Assembly: GCA_013115135.1 (NCBI GenBank)
Contig: JABANP010000001.1
Coordinates: 248,001 to 312,000 of the forward strand
Length of the DNA stretch: 64,000 bases
Source of the DNA: Perkinsus olseni
Lineage: Eukaryota; Perkinsozoa; Perkinsida; Perkinsidae
Direction of reading: 5' to 3'
Position 1 is the stretch's first letter. The number at the start of each line of letters is the position of its first letter. The position numbers and the translations under genes are program-made. Positions 20,718 to 33,827 of the stretch are shown piece by piece. Below the pieces are notes generated by a model, which was given only the letters and a program-made list of their open reading frames with translations, did not search any database and was not told the origin of the DNA.

Positions 20718-21780
20718 TAGAGTTTGAGGATGATGGCGATTGGTCAGGTCCCTACGCTGCTGTCTGCGACTACAGGATCCGCTTAAGCAACACACTCGAG
20801 AAGTAATTGTGGTTTCGATTCTGAGGAATAGTGTTCTGTTGGAGTATCGCGTCTGCGTGTGCATCACATCAATAACGGAGCCCTCTTGTGAATAGCTACC
20901 GTCAGTATCGACTTCGAGAACCTCATCTACGTGCTGTACATTTACGTATTCTCCATGGCGATGTGGCTACCCTCAGTCACGCGGCTGGGGTTATCTGGCT
21001 CCGCTGCCAGTAGGGCAATCATTCTGTGGAACTAAGCTTCAATGATTGAAGTTCAATCCAAAGGATTTAACCGTGATCCGGCACTCTGAGCGACACGACC
21101 GGAATCCGAACATAGTATCCCGAAGGAGATGTCACGCCATGCAGTCGGTGAGGACAATTCCGGTTCAAGGACATTGGCCTTGTCAGCGACGTCGCTAGTT
21201 CCAAGCGGACCGTCTTAGCTGCAAACCGTCTCGTGCTGCTGCTCTTCCCACCTAGGGTGGGAGTAGGGTGGGCCACCCTATTGTCTCAACGCGACAATCC
21301 CTCCCTTGGGCAAAGAGTAACCGCACTACCACAGGGCAGTTCGCATCGGGCCTACTAGGCTCTTTCCACCGATCGAACTGCACCCACGCTACTAGATAAA
21401 CAAGAAAAAAATAATCGCGGATGAGCGGCCTATGGACGACTCGCCCGGGACGAGTACAATGCGGTACAACAGTTCCCACACCCGTATCATCATCTTACGT
21501 CTCAAACTTATCCCACAATCATCAGCTCGCTCGAGATCAGAACCCACATAAATACCGGGGGTGCGGCAGCTGCTACTTCCTCGTTTGCACCTCCTAGCAC
21601 TTTGCTGTCACTTCGTGCCCTCCAAGCCATCGCTTCACCCATTGCCGAAAATATCGCCAACTCCCAGTGTTGAACGCACACTTTACAGACTGTATAACAC
21701 AAGGCGGTGGGTAGAAGCTGTGAGGTTGTTCTAGTCAATATTCCAAACAAAAAACAAAGTGGCATATGTACGGCAATAGA
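20718..21780. other. intergenic region with unassigned open frames
   Basis: An in-frame stretch at 20721-20802 (EFEDDGDWSGPYAAVCDYRI) reads like protein but has no start, partner exon or recognised domain. Minus-strand frames at 21067-21479 also lack support. No RNA gene or repeat was recognised. Confidence 0.35.
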
Positions 21781-22242
21781 TCAACAACGGGACAAGGCAG
21801 CAGTAGGGAACCAGCCAAGGGTGAAGTTCATCGACTCCTCACCTCTTGTTGATTGGACTTTAACAGAAGGGTTGGGAAGAGCGAACTTAAAATTAAAGTC
21901 GCTCAAACTGGAGCTTGTGTTCACATTGGTTATCCGAAAGTCTCTGCCAGAGTCGTCGTACTCGTACTTAAGGTCGGCCACAGGGTCTCCCATGACGGGC
22001 ACGTGGAAGGACATATCGCCGTTGGCGTCTAGCGTTACTTTCACAGTAGACGGCACGGGACTCTGAATGCTACCACAGAAGCTCTGTGCAGTGGTAGAAG
22101 TGGGCGCAGGAGTAGTGGTTGGTGCGATAGTGGTAGTGTTACTTGTCTTGTCGTTCGAACTACACCCTGCGAGGAGAGTAGAGAGGTAGATGGCGCTAAG
22201 CAAGACTGACAGGAGGGCGCTGCCGCTGCTTATCATTATCAT
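21781..22242 (-). CDS. putative secreted protein with Thr-rich linker
   Basis: 153-residue frame. The N-terminus (after MIMISSG) is a hydrophobic segment, SALLSVLLSAIYLSTLLAGC, consistent with a signal peptide or a lipobox-like end. A low-complexity Thr/Pro/Ser linker follows. The rest is a beta-rich-looking domain starting FCGSIQSPVPS with alternating charged and hydrophobic residues. There is no intron in the model, though the tail may be longer. I do not recognise the family. It resembles small secreted proteins common in host-associated protists, and comparison with the two other secreted candidates here (29535 and 57761) would be worthwhile. Function unknown. Confidence 0.6.
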   Translation of the reverse strand: MIMISSGSALLSVLLSAIYLSTLLAGCSSNDKTSNTTTIAPTTTPAPTSTTAQSFCGSIQSPVPSTVKVTLDANGDMSFHVPVMGDPVADLKYEYDDSGRDFRITNVNTSSSLSDFNFKFALPNPSVKVQSTRGEESMNFTLGWFPTAALSRC

Positions 22243-22886
22243 CGAGTCAAAAAACTGTGGAGAACGAAGAATGTAAGCTTGAGTCCGTTACTGATTTTCC
22301 GTGCAGTTAACACACACCGAGAGAACGCACTTCACGTCACGTACCTTCCGTGAGGTACTGCCGCTGTGAGCTGGTTGGCTGATGTGCAACACATCAGGTG
22401 CTAGCTGTGATTTAGCAACAACCTTCGGAGGAGGGCAAACTGCATGTGGCATACGTAATTAGTTTTCGAATAAACTACGCGAGTAATTCGAGCCCATATG
22501 AAACGCGATCATCGACAGGCTGCTGCTGAACCGCTTCCTCGCACGAGCTGCACTATAGATGATCCATGAAAACTGAGAGGTCACTGTTACCTTCAATGAG
22601 GTCTTCAATGAGGGATGGATAAATTGCGTTGAGGAAACACGAGATGTGAGAAGATTGCAAGATCTATCTGATTTGGGGGTGTTCCATAAACCAAAACTCT
22701 CGCCGCATTTTAGGCGTGAAAAGTATTCACGGAATACCGATTAAAGAATCGATCTTGGGTCTTCGAATCAGTTCATCGAACGGGTGGTTAGAATAGGAGC
22801 TTTCCTGTGAAGTACAGCCGTCTGAAGCGCCGCTGACAGTCTTGTTTTCAATATCCACTTGTCCCTCGACCAGCGTATAGACGTCG
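22243..22886. other. intergenic region, divergent promoter region
   Basis: Lies between the minus-strand secreted gene and the plus-strand Vps4 gene, so it should hold both promoters. No gene seen; a minus frame at 22727-22918 has no recognised domain. Confidence 0.45.
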
Positions 22887-25165
<2,279 letters not shown>

Positions 25166-25170
<5 letters not shown>

Positions 25171-25182
25171 AGGTGTCAGAAA
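25166..25182 (+). repeat. family A core overlapping Vps4 stop codon
   Basis: GCTAGAGGTGTCAGAAA; the TAG within it is the Vps4 stop codon. Confidence 0.6.
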
Positions 25183-25405
25183 ATGGTGATAATAATTATG
25201 ATCAAAGGCTGCTGCATTTTGTACTTTTGGACGATATACATATCTTACGGTTTCATAACATTTACTATGAGCATAGTGGTGTGACCTCTGGCGATGATGG
25301 CGATGATGATATCTGTGATAATTACCTCACTAAGCATCTAAGCATTTCACTCCAGTCAGTCGTCTTGTGTGCAGTGGGACAGCTTGGAGTCGCGCTGTAG
25401 TTTGC

Positions 25406-26474
25406 ATGAATAAATTTCTTTCGATGGTAACGGGTTTAGGGCGAGCACATCATCCACATAGACAGCCCTTCAATCTCAGCTGGCTGGCTGAGAGCCCAGA
25501 GAAGTTGCGTAATCTGATAGGTGAGTGACTCCTGGGAGTGAGACGCCGAGTTTTATTGCGGTCTAGGTGTACTGCATCGTCGTCGAGGCGATCTTAATAA
25601 GCTGGATGAAAAGAAGACCGCGTTTAAGGAGATATACGCCGCTATGGACACGATGACGGCGGAAGATTTCCTAATTGATGTTGATGAAGGTAGTACCGGG
25701 CTGTGCGGGGCGTTGAGGAAAAGCAAGTGGTTGTGAGATTGAGAAGATTTAGGGTCAGCAGGTCGACTCGCCCTCACTTCCACTTCGTTTCAGATATCCC
25801 AAAGTGGGCTCGCGATGGAGATATATTTTACCAATCGATTGTGGATATACCAGACTTTTGTCTATGTGCATTCATGCTCATGCCCAAGGCAACTCTCCCT
25901 TATCATGGTCGGTAGCAGGGTACAGTATTGCCTCTCAGTACGTCCTTCTTCGCCATCAGATCACCCCCATCAGAACGTAGTCAGTCGTGTTGTATGGGGT
26001 ACATTAACTGCTGATGTGTTGAACCCTATGACGCCATACCAAGCAGTGGTTGGAGAGGTGAGTGCCCTCGATGATCCTCATTTTATTGGTGATGGCGTTG
26101 GACAGGTCTTCAAGGCATCACCTGTGAGAGAGTTGAATGGAGATCATACGCAAGGCACTACCATGTTCCTCCATCCTACCTACGCGAATGTAATAATATT
26201 ACAGATCGGGGGAAAAGGTGCAAGCTGCATAAGTGAGGAATGCGTTACGCCGCGAGAGACCAGAACGGCGGTCGAAGAATCAAATGCTGAGCCTGTGTTG
26301 CCTCTGCTGCCACTAACAGTCGGGCATAGTGGCCGAGAGGAGGTCATTCGCTCACTCGCTCCAAAAACGGCCTCAAAGTCAACCATATCGGAGGAAACGC
26401 CTTTCCTGAGCATGGAATCCGTTCATGGTATATATAGTCACTACTTATTGAACCATAACATCATCTCTGGCTAA
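25406..26474 (+). CDS. ADO/PCO-type thiol dioxygenase
   Basis: Cupin-fold non-haem iron enzyme of the cysteamine/N-terminal cysteine dioxygenase family, which couples O2 to oxidation of thiols and acts as an oxygen sensor in animals and plants. Exons 25406-25520, 25567-25689, 25794-25907 and 25960-26474. The family core is VDIPDFCLCAFMLMPKA, then LPYHDHPHQNVVSRVVWGTL, with the H-x-H iron ligands created at the 25908-25959 splice. A later LHPTYAN is the likely position of the third histidine region, but the expected His is not obvious (Asn-Val instead of Asn-x-His), so activity is uncertain. The C-terminal 90 residues are disordered. Introns are 46-104 nt. Confidence 0.7.
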
Positions 26475-26780
26475 TGATGATGGGGAATAATGTTAGGGCT
26501 ACTAAGACACTTCAGAAATGGGGGTTTCTTATTCGCACAAGGGCCTTCTTTCACGGCGGAGCGTACCGATGCAGACCCACTCGTCCTCACATCTTGACGC
26601 CTGCGGAAGATCCGTCATAAAAATCTCGAAGTTTTCGAAGGACTCTTCACTATTAAATCCGATATTGACACTATTCCGACTCTCAACGGGTATGGAGAAA
26701 CGAATGGTTGTTATTCCTCTTGTTAGATACACAGCTTCATCAACCTCACCGCGGAGCCTTGTGTCTTTGTTGATTTAATC

Positions 26781-27005
26781 ATGCCTCCCTATGGCTATAA
26801 TGTTTCCAGCCCAGCAGAGCCCTTCATTTCGTAAGAACCCGGAGTATTTTCATGGCGCGCGGTCATTTCGCAAGTCTTCAGTTACTTCGAAAAACGTCCC
26901 AAAAGTGGTGAAGGCAAGGAAGAGCTCGTGGTCATTGACGAGCCTGAGGACTTCACGACCGTCAACGTTCCCTCTAGACTGTTGGGCCCCCCTTCCTCTA
27001 CGTAA
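26781..27005 (+). CDS. 57-residue protein, unknown
   Basis: Two exons, 26781-26830 and 26882-27005, join in frame to give 57 residues starting MPPYGYNVSSPAEPF and containing SYFEKRPKSGEGKEELVVID, ending LGPPSST. The intervening 51-nt intron has GTAAG and CAG ends. No homologue is recognised. The composition (charged, one aromatic cluster) and the clean splice support a real short gene, but it could also be the 3' end of a longer unrecognised gene. Confidence 0.45.
26831..26881 (+). repeat. family B intron
   Basis: 51-nt intron with TTTTCATGGCGCGCGGTCAT, a diverged family B core. CATTTCGTAAG at its 5' edge is echoed by CATTTCGCAAG near its 3' end. Confidence 0.5.
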
Positions 27006-27375
27006 TGTAACCGTAAACGTGATACTTGCTACCCCTCACTACTATTCCCTCGTTTCTTCCTCTTATCACGATGTTGAGTATAGCAGCAGAATATTGCATG
27101 GTGCGAACAAAGCACGGACAACCCGACAGGTCCTGACTGATTCGAACTCAACTTCTATCAACTGATGAGCGACAACTTCGTATCATTGATGAACACTTCC
27201 ATGCCTAGTTGTAACCAGAGTGTACACTAGGAGTGCTCGGCGTGAGCCCTCTCACGTGTACTCTTGGGGCTCTACTAGCTGCTGATGAGCTTGGTATGCT
27301 CACTGCTACCTCCACGTGACCTAGATAAACACTGAAGTGCCGTATGTTATTACCAATGGTTCTTACCAGCTATTT

Positions 27376-28463
27376 CTATCGGGGGAACCCCACCGCCCGA
27401 ATCCACACTCGCAGCATCTGGGTGGTGGGCAGAAGAGCTGACGGATGGTCGTACCTGCGGGATGGTCTATCGGCGACTACACACTGGTAACGCTAGACCA
27501 TGCAATTCCAAAGTTCTGAATTCGCGAACGAAAAACTGTTCGAGGGGGCACCTTTGTTTTGTAATACTTCACATGTATTATTGCACGATTGACGTTCACA
27601 CCTACCATCTCCTCGGCAGTGAGAGATTCGCTCGGAGTATCCGACACGTCCTGTGGGGCAGCTCTCGGAGGCACTGGCTGCGCATCAGTCGCCTGAGTCA
27701 ACTCTCGCACGGAGGCTTCGGTAAGAGTAGGAATTACATTTTCCATCAGTTCGGGTGGCATCTGCATGGGCTCGTGTGGCAGGAGGACGAGCCTGTCTCC
27801 CTCTATGCTCAGTCGGGCTGCCAACTTGGAATAGTCCCCAGCTACCTCCCGGTACCTATACTACATGAATTAGTTCAACTGAGGTGCCGCAGCCTACAGC
27901 TTGCGATGATTCTTCTCATTTATGATGAGCTCCAAAGTCTTTTGGGACTCTCCATCGTAAGCAGATATAGTCAGAGTCCGACCATCAGTTGCCATCTCCA
28001 CGAGATAGTATCTAGCCATACCAAATCTTCCCCTACTCATCGAATAATACCTACCCTGTGCCGAGCTTCTGCCCTTCCTTAAGTACATATCTCAGGTCGT
28101 TTCCATCAGCAGCCTGCCCGTCCACATTAGTCGGCATGGCGCTGCCTTCAGGGCTCCTCGAGACGCTCAAGTCGCCTCTCTCAAGCATGGCATCATCTCC
28201 CTCTTGAACCTTGCGTGGACTCTCCAGTACGAACGGGAGGTCACAGCAGTTCCTCAGATAATATCGGTTCTGCCGGTAACTCTGCTCCCACTTCACATGA
28301 CTATACTGTGGCTGAGCATTCTGTATCCGTCGTAGAATCCCCTGGTTCTCCTGACACACCCAAGATACGCCTCACTCGAGCTTGCCTTCACTACCCTCGT
28401 TATTCTCATCAGCTCTCTCTTCCTGAGAGTCTTATTCAGGCTAACTGGTCCTTGCTGGTTCAT
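27376..28463 (-). CDS. Hemingway/CFAP97-like protein
   Basis: Cilium/flagellum-associated family (KIAA1430/Hemingway). Reading from the start at 28463: basic N-terminus, then ELMRITRENQGILRRIQNAQ, PQYSHVKWEQSYRQ and NRYYLRN, the family's Asn-x-x-Ile-Leu-x-Arg-Leu and Trp signature. Next are a linker, then DGRTLTISAYDGESQKTLEL and NEKNHRKLYREVAGDY, a second conserved block in protist homologues. The C-terminal third is Pro/Glu-rich, and the last exon ends RAVGFPR at 27376. About four introns; the one ending before YREVAG again shows GTA at the donor and at the following exon. The middle junction near 28070 is not certain. A ciliary role fits a flagellated zoospore stage (inference). Confidence 0.65.
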
Positions 28464-28909
28464 CTAAGGGGACAATGCGACAGTGCGGGCTTTGCTTCGA
28501 GCCTCACTCCTCCTGTGGGCTGAGCTGACTGCAGGGTGGCTGAGGGTTGGCGCATTATGTCCGACATTTTCTGACGGCAGAAAAGTCGGGAGATCGGGAA
28601 CAATAGATTTCAGTGTTACCTGTAGCAAGATGCGATTCTCTCTATCGATTTCGCAGTATCTGAGGTTGAAGATAGAAAGATGCAGAAAGGTCGAGGATTC
28701 TTCTCAGTACCTCTCTTCAAGAAGCTGCTCACGTTTTGCGTTAATACGCATATGCTCCAAGTGACACACCTGGGGCTCCCGAGTATCCACGGTCGACCTG
28801 TGACAATAATACTCTCAGAAGCATGAGTTTCTATCAAGATCTAGCTCAGAGAATCAGAGAGCCCTGGATCGCCCGAGCACCGGAGAATCTTAGGTTGAAC
28901 TTCACCTGG

Positions 28910-28966
28910 TTCGATTTGGTACCGGGCTGCCTTCAACCGTTGAAGGCAGCTCGGCACCAAATCGAA
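28910..28966. repeat. 57-nt near-perfect palindrome (hairpin)
   Basis: Arms of about 27 nt beginning TTCGATTTGG and ending CCAAATCGAA. Only one mismatched pair (A/C) and one G/T pair, with almost no loop. Confidence 0.85.
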
Positions 28967-29263
28967 AGATCCTCGACGAGTTGTTGCATCTTAGGTCCAA
29001 CCATAGTACCGCATTTCTTTCAACTTTTGTTTGTGTATTTCCTTATTCCTCTCATCAACCTTCCGTGCACAGATTTTATTGCAGACAGGAAGGCTTCTAT
29101 ACATCGCGTCAAAAACTATAACAACGACCCTCGAGCAACCATCTCACGCGCTGCCAAAAATTCGACAGTCTTGCTAACTGGGCCAATCTTGTAATTCCTC
29201 AACGCCTTCGGCGCCACTAGCGAAACCTTCGACGAAGCAGCATGATGAGCCTATTCTCGTTGC

Positions 29264-29359
29264 CAGTTTTATTCACTGCTCATTATGAATGGATTTGTCA
29301 TCATTGGTGGGGTACTGGGCGTGCTCCTACTGTCAATGAGCTGGTAGTAGTGGGGATGT
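29264..29359 (+). repeat. duplicated segment, copy 1
   Basis: 96 bp nearly identical to 31592-31688 (one indel and one substitution). Lies about 180 bp before the secreted-protein gene at 29535. Weaker similarity extends upstream of both copies. Confidence 0.9.
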
Positions 29360-29534
29360 GTATAATGTAGATAATTGTAGGTAAATGCAGCGGCACCGAC
29401 GGCCAGGAGGCTACTGGCCGTGTCCCGTATCAAAGGTGACGTTAGACCGGTGTGTCTACTTCCTACCAGGAATGATCTTTTTTGGGCCATGAGCTGTACT
29501 TTCCCTCGTGGTTCGACATCCTCATTATCTCCCA

Positions 29535-30416
29535 ATGGTTACGCTGGCCGTCTCGAACCAACTAGGAGTGTTACTGCTATTATCAGGGTTGTTCTCGTCG
29601 GCTACCGCGGGACTGGAACCAGGCAAATACTGTGGTATCTTGGAGCTCTTCAGTCAGTTCTCACCTGCTGAGCATAGAGTCTCCACGGTGGGGGCATGTG
29701 CCCAATTCGGGTACAGCCCCCCATACGCCCTTGTGAAGTACTTCGCTTACGCCGGCAACCGTTTCAGCATACTGTACGATGACGTCACGGTGAACCGTGG
29801 TACGGTAACTCTGAAGCGTTTCGGTAACGAAGAAGGTCCCGGGCTGGCCCCCCACTTCGACGTCAAGTTCAGAATCATTAAACCATACGGACAACGTGGT
29901 GTTATCCTCTTCCAACCTAAGGATGGATCGCCTCCCATCGCCCTCACGAGAGGAGGATGTTCGCCACCGAGAGGGGTACAGGCCTTCTGCCAGACGCTGC
30001 CGTCCCTGTTGTATGAGGGACGGGGCCAGGACAGAGTCTTCGAAGGCTCCTATGGAGGCATCAACGCGACTCTCTATAATAAGAACGTTTACGCCAAGTT
30101 CATCCTCACCGATGGGAAGACATTCTCGTACAACACTGGTGATGCCTCATCTCACTATGGAGGGGTGGGCTCAGACGGCAAGAAACCCTTGACGTTGGCA
30201 GGAGACGTTCTCGAGAAGTCTCGGGATCTTCTCACAGTACCAGCCGACTTTCGCTTCCCGGCAAATGAGGGTGATGATGTGGCCTACTACTACCCGCCAC
30301 ATAACGGGGGACATCCGGTAGTTCTGAATAAGCTCACGATCTATCAGCCTTATGTCTCTCCCGGGGCGATTTCTCTAGAAAAGGCCTTGAAGAAGGCTCT
30401 ACCGGGGTACCAGTAG
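29535..30416 (+). CDS. secreted protein, single exon, 293 residues
   Basis: Uninterrupted frame, unusual in this intron-rich window. MVTLAVSNQLGVLLLLSGLF then SSATAG is a clear signal peptide with a small-residue cleavage site. The mature part starts LEPGKYCGILELFSQFS and has four more cysteines, many Gly/Tyr and a beta-rich alternation. Two half-repeats may exist around GKYCG and GSYGG. I do not recognise a known family. It is probably a lineage-specific secreted protein, and lack of introns may mean recent origin or retroposition. The start is the Met that gives the signal peptide; an upstream GTG codon in frame is not needed. Confidence 0.75.
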   Translation: MVTLAVSNQLGVLLLLSGLFSSATAGLEPGKYCGILELFSQFSPAEHRVSTVGACAQFGYSPPYALVKYFAYAGNRFSILYDDVTVNRGTVTLKRFGNEEGPGLAPHFDVKFRIIKPYGQRGVILFQPKDGSPPIALTRGGCSPPRGVQAFCQTLPSLLYEGRGQDRVFEGSYGGINATLYNKNVYAKFILTDGKTFSYNTGDASSHYGGVGSDGKKPLTLAGDVLEKSRDLLTVPADFRFPANEGDDVAYYYPPHNGGHPVVLNKLTIYQPYVSPGAISLEKALKKALPGYQ

Positions 30417-31591
30417 TAGGATCTCCGTAAGTCCTACAGAAGTTAGGAAACAATTAATATCACCATTAGTTTTGATCTGATTCTCATCTTAAGAGGGGTG
30501 GTGGAAGCGACAGTCGCGAATTTATTTCCAGTCTATGGCAGTCTAGCTCAGTCTATGCCGTGTCATCGACTCGATAATGCTATTATCATATCGCATTCCC
30601 GTTCAAAGTGTTTGTTGTTCCCCGGCTGGTCGTCCCTGCCTAAGCGCTACGTGTGCATTAAGAATGTGCCTCCATCGCTGTGATGTCTCGGCCTTGAGTA
30701 CTGTACGCTGTACACCGTATCGCTAGGTCTCTATAGGCCCCTAGTGTGATCTATTTCTCCATAGCTATTCTGTTGCGGTGTAAGCAAGCACAACTCTGCC
30801 TCTCGGCTCATGTTCGTCGGCTCATTTCGCAGCGAATTTATGGCTTTCGCTTCTCCGCAGAGCTCAGCCATCGGATTCTCAGGTTTCTCCTGGGCGCCAG
30901 TGGTACTCCCTTATTGTGTTCGCAGGTCTTAGTCGGGCAGTGACTCTCTTTCCTCCTCATAGAACGAAATTTTTGTCACGAAAACTTCATCGTGAAGATG
31001 ATTCGCTGTGACAATTGATAGAGATTGTAATGGGACGCACGACGCAGTTTCTCTGTGCATACACTAGACGAACTCACACGCCGCCGGACGATGATCATGC
31101 GAGGAGGCCTTCAATTTATGAAGGGCTCCAACCGGCTTCGATAGGCGGCGACCTCAGTACCCCCCCTATTGAAGTTTGAAAGGTGGAGTACTGAAGTACA
31201 ACTCGCGGACAGCGGGCCGACGTGCGGAGGGTCCCGCATAACGAGCGCTGAAAGTCAGCCAAACGGCAGCGAACAGCTCAGCCTGAGCTGCTAGTTGCCG
31301 AAGAAGAAGGTGCCCGAGTTGATCGCTGCCCGAATTTGAACTGTATGAGTTGGGATGCACCGCTTTCCGAAAGCCTCGCATTATCAATCGAGTTCACTAG
31401 TGTGAGACTCCAGCGGAGTCAGTTTCGCCCTTCCTCCGTGTATGTTTCAATCAACTGGGCTTCTTGTATCGTGTCTGTTGGTGGATGAGTCAAACCGCTG
31501 TTACTTCTACACAAGCCAACGGAAGGAGGAGTTGTTCGACTCTTCGGCGGTCCTAGCAAAACCTTCTAGAGAGACATGTTGACCTCGGTGT
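30417..31591. other. gap without a supported gene
   Basis: 3' flank of the secreted gene and noncoding sequence. Short frames on both strands (for example minus 31166-31387) have no recognisable domain. A small hairpin, CACGAAAACTTCATCGTG, lies near 30976. Confidence 0.45.
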
Positions 31592-31688
31592 CAGTTTTAT
31601 TCACTGCTCATTATGAATGGATTTGTCATCATTGGTGGGGTACTCGGGCGTGCTCCTACTGTCAATGAGCTGGTAGTAGTGGGCATGT
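31592..31688 (+). repeat. duplicated segment, copy 2
   Basis: 97 bp nearly identical to 29264-29359; lies just upstream of the ABHD13-like gene. Confidence 0.9.
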
Positions 31689-31745
31689 ACGCCCTATCCC
31701 GGGCCCCTCATCGATTTGCCTTTCTATACAGTCACGGTGATCCAG

Positions 31746-33057
31746 ATGCTTATTCTCTTCCTCAGGACTAAAGTATTACTAATATGTCTCGGCGTTGTTG
31801 CGGCCTTGTTGGGGATACTGGTGGCGTCCCAAGAGAAGATGCTTTATGTAAACTCATGGGAAGTGCAACGAGGAGTCTCTCGGCTCAATTCGTTCTCGAA
31901 TTACTTCTCTTCTCCCTCAGATGCCCGAGGTTCAAGGATTCACCACTGTTACTTCGAATCCCCCTGGTGAGCTACCGAGAACGTCTCCTTCGCCCAGCTC
32001 TCATCTCTGTAGGTATGCGGTCGCCGGCTGAGCTTGGAATGAAGTTCGAGGATGTCAGAGTGGCTACTGCCGATGGTCAGACAATTCATGCTTGGTTCAT
32101 CCATGTACATCCATTCCGTTGCGCTCTTCGCTGTGTCATTGTCTTTTCCTTCCCTAGGCTAGTGGCGTAAGTGACTCGTCAGCGGCGCCAACAGTTGTAT
32201 TCTGTCACGCTAATGCTGGGAATATGGGACTGAGGATGCCCAACTACCGCCAGATGGCGTCGGTACTACGGGGAAGTCCAAATCACCACTCGCAGGCTAG
32301 AGATCTGGGAGTATTTTCATAGAGCACGGCCTTGCCCCTCCACATAAAAGGATTCTTAGAGTGCTTCTGCGAAATTCCTGCAGCAACAGTGGAAGCTCCA
32401 TTTATATAACTGTCGCCATGAAACACTACTGGCATCATTTTCGTGTTTGCGTGAAGTGTATTCATGTCAGTTTCTAAAAGTTAATGTCCTCGCATTTGAC
32501 TACAGAGGGTATGGTGACAGCACTGGCAAGCCCAGTGAGGATGGTGAGACCTACGGTACCGCGGCCGAAGGCTGTGACGATTCTTTCCAGGTATAATGCA
32601 AGACTTGGACGCGCTGTTCGAGTGGATACAGAGCAACCAGGATTTGGTCGATCCGGAGAATATCTTTTTCTTCGGTCGATCACTCGGTAAGGCTTTCTGA
32701 ATGATGGCTCTTCCTTTTTGCCGAAGGTTTGCATCCGTGTCCTCTTCCCTTCACTGGAATTTCGTGTTGCCATTCTTGTGGTGATAAGCGGAGCGTTTGG
32801 ATGTCAGGCGGTGCTGTCGCGGCAGAGTACTCTGCGAAGCTAGTAGCTGAGGGCCATCCACCCAGGGGTGAGCATCGTCGTCGTATTGCCGATCCTGAAG
32901 TCTCCTTGTAGGCCTCATACTGGAAAATACATTCCTGTCTATATCACTTATGGTGAACTCATTATTCCCCTTCCTGCGATTCGAGTGGATAAAGAAACCG
33001 TTCCTGAGGCTCAAGTGGGAGACCTATAAGTATGTTGAGAAACTAGGAAAGAAGTAG
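31746..33057 (+). CDS. ABHD13/Bem46-like serine hydrolase, short C-terminus
   Basis: Membrane-anchored alpha/beta hydrolase. TM segment VLLICLGVVAALLGILVA, then QEKMLYMPEVQG after a splice, RSPAELGMKFEDV and DGQTIHAWFI (family N-terminal block). The oxyanion region is VVFCHANAGNMGLR, followed by LAFDYRGYGDSTGKPSEDG. The nucleophile elbow is FFFGRSLGGAVAA (GRSLGG, catalytic Ser). Last block: LILENTFLSISLMVNSLFPF, then KWETYKYVEKLGKK and stop at 33055-33057. Family members normally continue with the catalytic Asp and His (about 70-100 more residues). I find no continuation downstream, so the protein looks truncated or the last exons are unrecognised. The intron between MASVL and NVLAFD is long (about 220 nt). 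Confidence 0.85.
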
Positions 33058-33827
33058 GCGAACGGGTGCGGATTAGACTGAAACGTTCCTGGGCGGGCTA
33101 ATTTCTGATCGGGTTGAGGCGCTTGCACCGCTTACTTCCTAGCCAGCCCATTGCAGTGCGTCTCATCATGAGACTCTCATGGCTGGGTGCCTGTCAGTAG
33201 CTCTCGACCGCTTCAATGAAGCTCTTGGTGAGGAAGTATATGCGCTGATCGGGCATCGTGAGTGATGCATAGCTAGATTATCAGCCATCGCCCGATGCTG
33301 CATGGGTGGCGGTAGTTTGAATATATTTTCTAGACCTAAGCGGGATACATTCGTCGGCCCGTATCGGCCAGGGCCCTGGTTGTCAGGGTCATCTCCTAGT
33401 GAGGTCTAAATGAGGATCGGAATACGCTGCTGCGTCTCATTTAACTCTGATGAGTTGGACGGTCTAAGAGAGATAGCGATTCTACAGCGACACTCCCTTG
33501 AGTGAACTCCGGACCTGGGTGTTACTTCGAGGATCAGGTCGAATAATTCATCAGGGTTTCACTCCCCGGCAGAAAACGCTCGGGGTTTGAAGCCACTGGC
33601 TTGAAGCCAGTGCGGATCTCAAGCGCTATCCCGGTGGGATAATCCCGGCTTTCATGAGAGATTGGTCCTAGCCGCAACATGCGGAGGATACAGTAACAAC
33701 TCGTCGAACAATCTTGAAATGTGAAACCGGAGTAATTCAACTTGGATTGCTACGCGGCGAAGATCAACGGTTTAACCGGGCGCATACCTCGGTCCTACGA
33801 GCTAGAAGATTGCGTTGATCGACTGTA
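33058..33827. other. gap with possible foldback element
   Basis: No gene supported. A short frame near 33178-33264 has no known match. See the inverted-repeat element at 33538-33741. Confidence 0.4.
33538..33741. repeat. possible MITE-like element
   Basis: Ends are imperfect inverted repeats: AATTCATCAGGGTTTCAC near the left, and GTGAAACCGGAGTAATT near the right. Total about 204 bp. An internal hairpin CACTGGCTTGAAGCCAGTG lies near 33592. Confidence 0.4.

Larger units (their letters stand above)
28464..29534. other. intergenic region with palindrome and repeat
   Basis: Between a minus-strand and a plus-strand gene. Holds a near-perfect 57-nt palindrome (28910-28966) and one copy of a 96-bp duplicated segment (29264-29359). 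Open frames here have no domain support. Confidence 0.5.

Noticed and set aside
26529..26732. minus-strand ORF between dioxygenase and the 57-residue gene
   Set aside because: Reads somewhat protein-like, but has no splice partner, no recognised domain and lies between plus-strand genes; left out of the annotation.
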